Shown here: in pieces, positions 7,818 to 12,395 of the stretch
Layout: each line of letters starts with the position of its first letter
Position numbering within the stretch: the stretch's first letter is position 1
Notes under the pieces: model-generated
Database searches by the model: none
Seen by the model: the letters and a program-made list of their open reading frames with translations, nothing else
Told to the model about the DNA's origin: nothing
Translations under genes and position numbers: made by a program
Source of the DNA: Chloroflexota bacterium
GTDB lineage: Bacteria; Chloroflexota; Limnocylindria; Limnocylindrales; CSP1-4
DNA: 12,395 nucleotides
Assembly: GCA_021785115.1 (NCBI GenBank)
Contig: JAJYGO010000202.1
Coordinates: 1 to 12,395, forward strand
Reading direction: 5' to 3'

Positions 7818-7862
7818 CCTCGCGCCTGTGTTGACCATCTGGGGCTGCAGGGCGCGCTGACA

Positions 7863-9002
7863 ATGGAGCGAGGCGACGCGCGCGGGCCGTCCACAGCCGG
7901 GGGCTCGCGCCGCGGGCTGCAGGCAGAGCTCATCCACGCGAACGACCGGCAGTGGGAATCGACCCTCGAGGCCTGCGACCACGACTTCTACCACCTGCCC
8001 GAGTACGTCACGCTGTGCGCGGAGCAGGTGGGCGGGACCGCAGCCGCCCTGCTGGTGCGTGGTGGCCCTGGGGCGCTGCTGCTGCCCGTCATCCTTCGCG
8101 ATATCCCGTTCGGCGGGCGCGACGCCATCTCGCCCTACGGGTACCCTGGGCCACTTGTCGAAGGTGGGGGAGGCGCGGCATTCACCGCGGCGGCCCTCCG
8201 AGTCGGCATCGACGCGCTCCGGGAGGCCGGCCTGGTGTCGCTGTTCGTTCGCTACCACCCGCTCCTGAACGATGAACCACCCAGCGACGTGGGCACCGTC
8301 GTCCGCCACGGCGACGCGGTCTGCATTGACTTGTCCCTGCCAGAGGACGTCCACTGGCGTCAAACCCGCGAGAACCACCGCCGGGACATCAGACGGGCGA
8401 TCGACCGAGGGCAATCGGCCCGCATCGACACCGAGTGGGCCAACTTCGCGGCGTTTGAACGGCTGTACGCGGACACGATGGAGCGCCGGCATGCCACGGC
8501 CTTCTATCGATTCGACGAGCGCTACTTCGACGGACTCCGTCAAGCGCTGGGCGAGAGGATCCACCTTGCGGTCGCCGAGCGAGACGGCGTCGTCGTATCT
8601 GCCGCCCTCTTCGTCGAGACCGCCGGCATCGTCCAGTATCACCTCTCCGGCAGCGACGGCAGCGACGGCAGCGTCCTTCTGACCAAGGTCCTGATTGACT
8701 ACGCACGTCGCTGGGCAAAGGCCCGCGGAGATCGCTGGCTTTGCCTGGGCGGAGGCGTGGGCGGCAGGGACGACTCGCTGCTGAGGTTCAAGCGCGGCTT
8801 CTCGCCGCTCGCGCGCTCGTTCTGGACGCAGCGCGTTGTCATGGACGAGCAGGCGTATGGCGACCTGGTGGCGAGACGGGACCCCTCGCTCGACCCAGAC
8901 GTTCGGGATGGATTCTTCCCGCTCTACCGCATCGAGACGCCGGCCCCCCACACGGAGCGTGAACGGGTGGAGCCGGCAGCATCACGCGGACTGCAACCGT
9001 GA
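7863..9002 (+). CDS. FemAB-like acyl/aminoacyl transferase (GNAT superfamily)
   Basis: A 379-residue protein of the FemAB-like group, built of two GNAT-type halves. Motifs are DFYHLPEY at 41-48, SPYGYPGPL at 90-98, YHPLLN at 131-136, TRENHRRDIRRA at 168-179, YHLSGSDG at 259-266, LGGGVGG at 295-301, FKRGFSP at 309-315 and FFPLYR at 351-356. It is a clear paralogue of the C-terminal part of the protein at 3124-4671 but has no GNAT domain in front. The likely job is transfer of an amino acid or acyl group to an amino sugar; donor and acceptor are unknown. It is first in a four-gene operon, and its stop overlaps the ligase start (GTGA), which ties it closely to that enzyme. ATG 7863 has no clear ribosome-binding site; no better in-frame start was found. 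A 9-base tandem repeat sits inside the gene at 8649-8673. Confidence 0.85.
   Translation: MERGDARGPSTAGGSRRGLQAELIHANDRQWESTLEACDHDFYHLPEYVTLCAEQVGGTAAALLVRGGPGALLLPVILRDIPFGGRDAISPYGYPGPLVEGGGGAAFTAAALRVGIDALREAGLVSLFVRYHPLLNDEPPSDVGTVVRHGDAVCIDLSLPEDVHWRQTRENHRRDIRRAIDRGQSARIDTEWANFAAFERLYADTMERRHATAFYRFDERYFDGLRQALGERIHLAVAERDGVVVSAALFVETAGIVQYHLSGSDGSDGSVLLTKVLIDYARRWAKARGDRWLCLGGGVGGRDDSLLRFKRGFSPLARSFWTQRVVMDEQAYGDLVARRDPSLDPDVRDGFFPLYRIETPAPHTERERVEPAASRGLQP
8649..8673 (+). repeat. In-frame 9-base tandem repeat, about 2.8 copies
   Basis: GGCAGCGAC is repeated at 8649-8657 and 8658-8666 and partly at 8667-8673. It encodes Gly-Ser-Asp repeats in a loop just after the conserved YHLSG motif of the FemAB-like protein. 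The copies are identical, as expected for slippage expansion in frame. Confidence 0.7.
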
Positions 9003-10462
9003 GCTTCCTGGGGCTTGTCCCGTCAGGGGCATCCGCCGTCGTGGACGCGGCAACCGGGGCCAGGCTCACGTACGCCGAGCTCATCGGGCTCGGCCACACA
9101 ACTGCAGCGATCCTCGGCCCGGCGAAGCAGGTCCTGTTCCTCGTCGCCCGCAACGATGCGTTCACGGCGTCCGCGTACTGGGGCGCGATTGACGGCGGCC
9201 ATGCAGTCGCCCTGCTCGACGCGAGCGCGGCACCCGAGATGACGGCGGGGCTGATCGACACGTACCGGCCGACCTGGCTCGCCGGCGTCCCGGGGCTTGC
9301 CGAGCAGCTCGCCCCACTCGGTGTGGGGATCGACGCCGTCGTGCCGATGGCTGGTGGCGAACTCGTTCGCACCACGGATGCGGCGCGCGATGACGTCTAC
9401 CCCGAGCTTGCGCTCATGCTCACCACGTCGGGAACGACGGGCAGCCGGAAACTGGTTCGCCTGACCGCGAGGAACCTCGAGGCCAACGCCGACTCCATCG
9501 CGGATTGTCTCTCTCTGACGCCAGATGAACGACCGCTCGCAATGCTGCCGATCCACTACTCATTCGGGCTCTCGGTCGTGAACAGCCACTGGAGAGTTGG
9601 GGCGACGGTCGTCCTGACAGGCGACGGGGTGATGCAGCGCCGACTCTGGACCACCTTCGATGCCGAGGCGTGCACGAGCTTGGCGGGCGTGCCGTACACG
9701 TATCAGATGCTCGAGCGGATCCGCTTCCGTGAGATGGGCCTGCCCTCGCTGCGCTCCATGCAGCAGGCGGGCGGCGCACTCGACCTGCGGCTCGCGGCGC
9801 TGTATCGCGACTACATGGCCGGTCGGGGCGGACGCTTCTTCGTCATGTATGGCCAGACGGAGGCGACGGCGCGGATCGCGGTCGTGCCACCCGACCGCCT
9901 GGCCGACAAGCTGGGGTCCGCGGGCCTGCCCGTTCCCGGAGGCCGCTTCCTGATCGCGCCTGAACCCGCCGCAGAGGGGTCCCCGGGCGGGGCTAGCCCC
10001 CAGAGCGCTCGAGCGGAAATGCCGCCGACCACGGGCGAGCTTGAATACCTGGGCCCCAACGTGATGCTCGGATACGCCTCGAGAGCAGCCGACTTGGCGC
10101 TCGGCGACGAGCTGGGCGGAAGACTGGCGACTGGCGACATCGGGTACCTGGATTCGGACGGATACCTCTTCCTCGTCGGACGCAGCAAGCGCATCGCAAA
10201 GGTCTTCGGTCATCGAGTCAACCTCGACGAGATCGAGATGCTCGTCCGCGCGCACGGCCCCGCAGCCGCCGTCGCGGGCGAGGATTCGGTCTGGGTGTTC
10301 TGCGCATTCCCCGCCGATGAGGACGTGGAGCGGGCCAGGCGCTCGATTCTTGCCCGTCTCCACCTGCACCCGTCTGGGCTGCAGTTCCGCCGAGTGCCCG
10401 CGATCCCGACGACCGGCTCGGGCAAGGTCGACTACACGCAGGTGATGGCTTGGGTGACATGA
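8999..10462 (+). CDS. AMP-forming acyl/aminoacyl ligase (ANL superfamily adenylation enzyme)
   Basis: A 487-residue adenylate-forming enzyme with all core motifs: the ATP loop TTSGTTGSRK at 142-151, YGQTEATAR at 284-292, GELEYLGPNVMLGY at 346-359, TGDIGYLDSDGYLFLVGR at 378-395, the hinge GRSKRIAKVFGHRV at 394-407 and the C-terminal catalytic lysine in TGSGKVDY (K476). It should activate a carboxylic acid as the acyl-adenylate and may pass it to CoA or a carrier thiol. The substrate is not readable from the sequence. Between 322 and 345 there is a Pro/Gly/Ala-rich insertion. The GTG start at 8999 overlaps the FemAB-like stop, and the TGA at 10460 overlaps the next ATG, so it is translationally coupled on both sides. 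No acyl carrier protein gene lies nearby, so CoA, or direct use of the adenylate by the FemAB-like partner, must be considered. Confidence 0.9.
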   Translation: MSFLGLVPSGASAVVDAATGARLTYAELIGLGHTTAAILGPAKQVLFLVARNDAFTASAYWGAIDGGHAVALLDASAAPEMTAGLIDTYRPTWLAGVPGLAEQLAPLGVGIDAVVPMAGGELVRTTDAARDDVYPELALMLTTSGTTGSRKLVRLTARNLEANADSIADCLSLTPDERPLAMLPIHYSFGLSVVNSHWRVGATVVLTGDGVMQRRLWTTFDAEACTSLAGVPYTYQMLERIRFREMGLPSLRSMQQAGGALDLRLAALYRDYMAGRGGRFFVMYGQTEATARIAVVPPDRLADKLGSAGLPVPGGRFLIAPEPAAEGSPGGASPQSARAEMPPTTGELEYLGPNVMLGYASRAADLALGDELGGRLATGDIGYLDSDGYLFLVGRSKRIAKVFGHRVNLDEIEMLVRAHGPAAAVAGEDSVWVFCAFPADEDVERARRSILARLHLHPSGLQFRRVPAIPTTGSGKVDYTQVMAWVT

Positions 10463-11184
10463 CGGCCAGCGATGCGGCGCACGCCGCTCCGCGTGTGGCG
10501 CGCCGCGTGAAGCGCGGCCTCGACGTATTGGTATCGGGCGCGGCGCTCATTGTGCTGTCGCCAGCGCTTGCCGCCATCGCCGTGGCGGTGCGGTGCACCA
10601 TGGGCCCGCCGGTGTTCTTCGGGCAGGTTCGACCCGGATACCGGGCGCAGCCATTCACGCTGTTCAAGTTCCGTACGATGCGCCCGCCCGGCCCAGTGGA
10701 GCCCGCGGTCGGCCTGGCGCGCCTGGCCGACGACACCCGGCGTCTGTCGCGCCTGGGCCGCCTCCTGCGACGCACAAGCCTCGACGAGCTCCCGCAGCTG
10801 TGGAACGTCCTGCGGGGCGACATGAGCCTCGTCGGGCCGCGCCCGCTGCTGGCCCAGTACCTCCCCCGCTACACGCCCGAGGAGGCGCGACGACACGAGG
10901 TCCCGCCAGGCCTCACGGGGTGGGCGCAGGTTCATGGACGCAAGAACCTGCCGATGGAGGAGCGCTTCGTCTTGGACGTCTGGTATGTCGACCACTGGTC
11001 CCTTCGACTCGACCTCGCCATCCTGACGGCTACCGTGCGATGCTTCCTCGAAAGCCGGGAGGCGCCAGGCGAGCCGATCCCCGACCCCTGGCTCGAGGCC
11101 GCGGCGTCCGCTCACGCCGAGGCTGGATCGACGTCGGGGCCGCCTGCCCGAGAGGCAGCGGCGACTGGATCGGAGGAGTCGTGA
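10459..11184 (+). CDS. PglC-like monotopic phosphoglycosyl transferase (bacterial sugar transferase)
   Basis: A 241-residue enzyme that should move a sugar-1-phosphate from a UDP-sugar to undecaprenyl phosphate at the inner face of the membrane, starting a lipid-linked glycan. A basic patch and a membrane-dipping helix (RVKRGLDVLVSG and following, about 16-46) are followed by KFRTM at 70-74, the Asp-Glu catalytic pair in TSLDELPQLWNV (D109, E110), MSLVGPRPLL at 122-131 and PGLTGWAQVHGR at 150-161. The size is close to the short PglC type, plus an Ala/Ser/Glu-rich tail of about 35 residues. A TTG lies nine bases upstream, but ATG 10459 is preferred because it forms an ATGA overlap with the ligase stop. 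With the PglD-like gene next, a diacetamido-trideoxy sugar is the expected substrate. It is the second enzyme of this family in the window. Confidence 0.92.
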   Translation: MTASDAAHAAPRVARRVKRGLDVLVSGAALIVLSPALAAIAVAVRCTMGPPVFFGQVRPGYRAQPFTLFKFRTMRPPGPVEPAVGLARLADDTRRLSRLGRLLRRTSLDELPQLWNVLRGDMSLVGPRPLLAQYLPRYTPEEARRHEVPPGLTGWAQVHGRKNLPMEERFVLDVWYVDHWSLRLDLAILTATVRCFLESREAPGEPIPDPWLEAAASAHAEAGSTSGPPAREAAATGSEES

Positions 11185-11843
11185 AGCCGATCGTGATCTT
11201 CGGAACGGGTGCGGTCGCGCGGATGGTCCACTATCTCTGGACCCATGACTCCGAGCGAGAGGTCGTCGCCGTCACCGCTGACCGCGGATTCCTGCCAGCA
11301 GACCAGCCATTTGACCTTCCCATCGTCCCGTTCGATGAGCTGCCGCGGCGCTATCCGCCCGAAGCGGTCGACTTGTCGATTGCGGTTGGCTACAGCCGGA
11401 TGAACCGGTTCCGCGCGGAGCGCTTCGCCCAGGCACGTGAGCTGGGGTACGCCATGCCCACATTCGTCAGCTCGCGGGCGTCCACGTGGCCTGACCTCGT
11501 GATTGGCGAGAACTGCTTCGTGATGGAGGAGGCAGTCGTCCAGCCGTTCGTCACCATCGGCGACGACGTGATCCTGTGGAGCGCCTGCCACGTCGGGCAC
11601 GAGAGCACGATCGGCTCCCACTGTTTCGTGTCCTCGCATGCCGTGGTGTCCGGGCTCGTGACCGTCGGACCGAATTGCTTCCTGGGCTCGAACGCGACGA
11701 TCCGCGACGGGATCCGGATCGGGCGAGAGTGCGTCATCGGCGCTGGTGCCATCGTGACGAAGGACACGGAGCCCAAGGGCGTCTACGCGGCACCGCGCGC
11801 CGAGCGGCTTCGCGCGTCGAGCGACAGACTCCCGATGCTCTGA
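11181..11843 (+). CDS. PglD/NeuD-like nucleotide-sugar acyltransferase (left-handed beta-helix)
   Basis: A 220-residue protein. The N-terminal part is a Rossmann-like UDP-sugar-binding fold beginning IVIFGTGAVAR (residues 4-14), with AVGYSRMN near 68-75. From about residue 100 it has hexapeptide repeats (VIGENC, VTIGDDV, STIGSHC, VTVGPNC, IRIGREC, VIGAGAIV) that build the trimeric beta-helix. His140 in VGHESTIG lines up with the catalytic histidine of C. jejuni PglD. The protein ends with the usual YAAPRAERLR segment. PglD acetylates UDP-4-amino-6-deoxy-GlcNAc with acetyl-CoA to give UDP-diNAc-bacillosamine; this is the expected role, although another acyl-CoA is possible given the neighbouring ligase. 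The GTG start at 11181 overlaps the PglC-like stop (GTGA) and has GGAGGAG at 11172-11178. It is the last gene of the operon and is followed by a convergent methyltransferase. Confidence 0.9.
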   Translation: MKPIVIFGTGAVARMVHYLWTHDSEREVVAVTADRGFLPADQPFDLPIVPFDELPRRYPPEAVDLSIAVGYSRMNRFRAERFAQARELGYAMPTFVSSRASTWPDLVIGENCFVMEEAVVQPFVTIGDDVILWSACHVGHESTIGSHCFVSSHAVVSGLVTVGPNCFLGSNATIRDGIRIGRECVIGAGAIVTKDTEPKGVYAAPRAERLRASSDRLPML

Positions 11844-11870
11844 CCCCGAGCCCGCCCGCTCAAGGCACCG

Positions 11871-12395
11871 TCAGGTCGGCCGGCGGATGATCAGGAACGC
11901 ACGAGCGTCGTTGCTGTAGCCGAGCGCGGGCTGCTCCTCAGCAGTGAACTCTGGATGCTCCGCCAGCCATGCCTCGAAGGCCGCCCGCTCTCCGAGCCCG
12001 CGGTCGTGCAGATCGACCACCGCCCAGTCGTCGAAGTAGACGAGCGATCGGGTGCCGATCAGCGGCGTCAAGAACGTGAGCGCGGTCGCCGTCGCCGAGG
12101 CGATCACGCAGTTGACCATCACGATCGGCGCCGCTTGGAGTCCCAGAGCGCGCCGCGTCGCGTCCGTGAGCGTGTCTTCGAACCACCCGGGCACAAGCTC
12201 CGCTCGGTCGGCGGGCACGCCGTTCTTGGCAAGATTCTCGCGCGCCAGGTCGATGCTCATGGAGAGGTCGCCCTCGCGCCAGCGCCCGTCGTCTTGGGTC
12301 TCCACCCCCTTCGGCATGCCCTGGAACGAGTCGAAACCGACCATCCGCACCACCGCCCCCGACTCACTGCTGGCGCGATACATGCAGGCCATGGT
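11871..12395 (-). CDS. TylF/MycF-like SAM-dependent methyltransferase, 5' end beyond the window
   Basis: The last 174 codons of a gene that runs off the window. Visible motifs fit the TylF/macrocin O-methyltransferase group: VGFDSFQGMP (SAM-binding acidic region), LVPGWFEDTL, a strand followed by ATATALTFLTPLI, then VYFDDW and GERAAFEAWLAEHP. Members methylate sugar hydroxyls in antibiotics and glycans, usually with Mg2+. The first acidic metal site, normally VDxDLYSST, reads VNCVIASATAT here, while the later FDD pair is kept. The Met codon at 12392 is probably internal, because the frame is open to the window edge and the first SAM-binding motif is missing. It lies 27 bases from the PglD-like stop on the opposite strand, so it belongs to another transcript. 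A sugar-decorating role is inferred from context. Confidence 0.75.
   Translation of the reverse strand, partial: TMACMYRASSESGAVVRMVGFDSFQGMPKGVETQDDGRWREGDLSMSIDLARENLAKNGVPADRAELVPGWFEDTLTDATRRALGLQAAPIVMVNCVIASATATALTFLTPLIGTRSLVYFDDWAVVDLHDRGLGERAAFEAWLAEHPEFTAEEQPALGYSNDARAFLIIRRPT

Larger units (their letters stand above)
7558..7862. other. Divergent intergenic region between the two main transcription units
   Basis: This 305-base gap lies between the aminotransferase (minus) and the FemAB-like gene (plus) and should hold both promoters. It contains a 9-base-arm hairpin at 7638-7660, a perfect 12-base palindrome at 7806-7817 and a repeat of GGATCCGGA at 7571-7579 and 7809-7817. TTGACC at 7831-7836 resembles a -35 box for the plus strand, but no fitting -10 follows. 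A weak extended -10-like TGATACGGT lies on the minus strand near 7600-7610. No credible gene was seen. Confidence 0.5.

Noticed and set aside
7831..7859. TTGACC as the -35 box of a promoter for the FemAB-like operon
   Set aside because: At 16-18 bases downstream the sequence is GC-rich with no -10-like hexamer, so it was not listed as a promoter.
6586..7860. Open frame of about 424 codons on the plus strand opposite the aminotransferase
   Set aside because: The aminotransferase on the other strand has every expected motif; this frame is Arg/Pro/Asp-rich with no recognisable domain.
7554..8951. Long open frame of about 465 codons on the minus strand opposite the FemAB-like gene
   Set aside because: It is antisense to a gene with clear family motifs, its translation matches no family I recognise, and long shadow frames are common in DNA this GC-rich.

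Overview
This is a very GC-rich bacterial window. The high G/C at third codon positions, the GTG/TTG starts and the four-base stop/start overlaps would fit Actinobacteriota or Chloroflexota, but nothing here fixes the phylum. No rRNA, tRNA, CRISPR array or insertion sequence was seen. The whole window reads as one cell-surface glycan locus: making a rare amino sugar, loading it on a lipid carrier and decorating it.

Layout. Bases 41-589 (minus) encode a VanZ-like membrane protein. Bases 742-2850 (minus) encode a membrane-anchored PglF/WbpM-type UDP-sugar 4,6-dehydratase. Bases 3124-4671 (plus) encode a GNAT acetyltransferase fused to a FemAB-like acyl/aminoacyl transferase. Bases 6427-7557 (minus) encode a DegT-type sugar aminotransferase. 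It overlaps by four bases a gene at 4760-6430 that joins a proline-dehydrogenase-like flavin barrel to a bacterial sugar (phosphoglycosyl) transferase. Diverging from this pair is a tightly coupled plus-strand operon: a second FemAB-like transferase (7863-9002), an AMP-forming acyl/aminoacyl ligase (8999-10462), a PglC-like phosphoglycosyl transferase (10459-11184) and a PglD-like sugar N-acetyltransferase (11181-11843). The window ends inside a minus-strand TylF-like methyltransferase.

How the parts may work together. The dehydratase, aminotransferase, PglD-like and PglC-like proteins cover the steps of the bacillosamine-type route: UDP-GlcNAc to a 4-keto-6-deoxy sugar, to a 4-amino sugar, to a diacetamido sugar, then transfer to undecaprenyl phosphate. 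The ligase, the two FemAB-like transferases, the GNAT domain and the methyltransferase look like a decoration module. No glycosyltransferase that extends the chain, no flippase and no polymerase lies in the window, so the rest of the cluster must be elsewhere or beyond the ends.

The most unusual item is the ProDH-sugar transferase fusion. Its barrel keeps flavin-site motifs, but by my from-memory alignment it lacks the paired arginines that hold the proline carboxylate and the glutamate that pairs with one of them. That suggests a changed substrate or a non-catalytic role.
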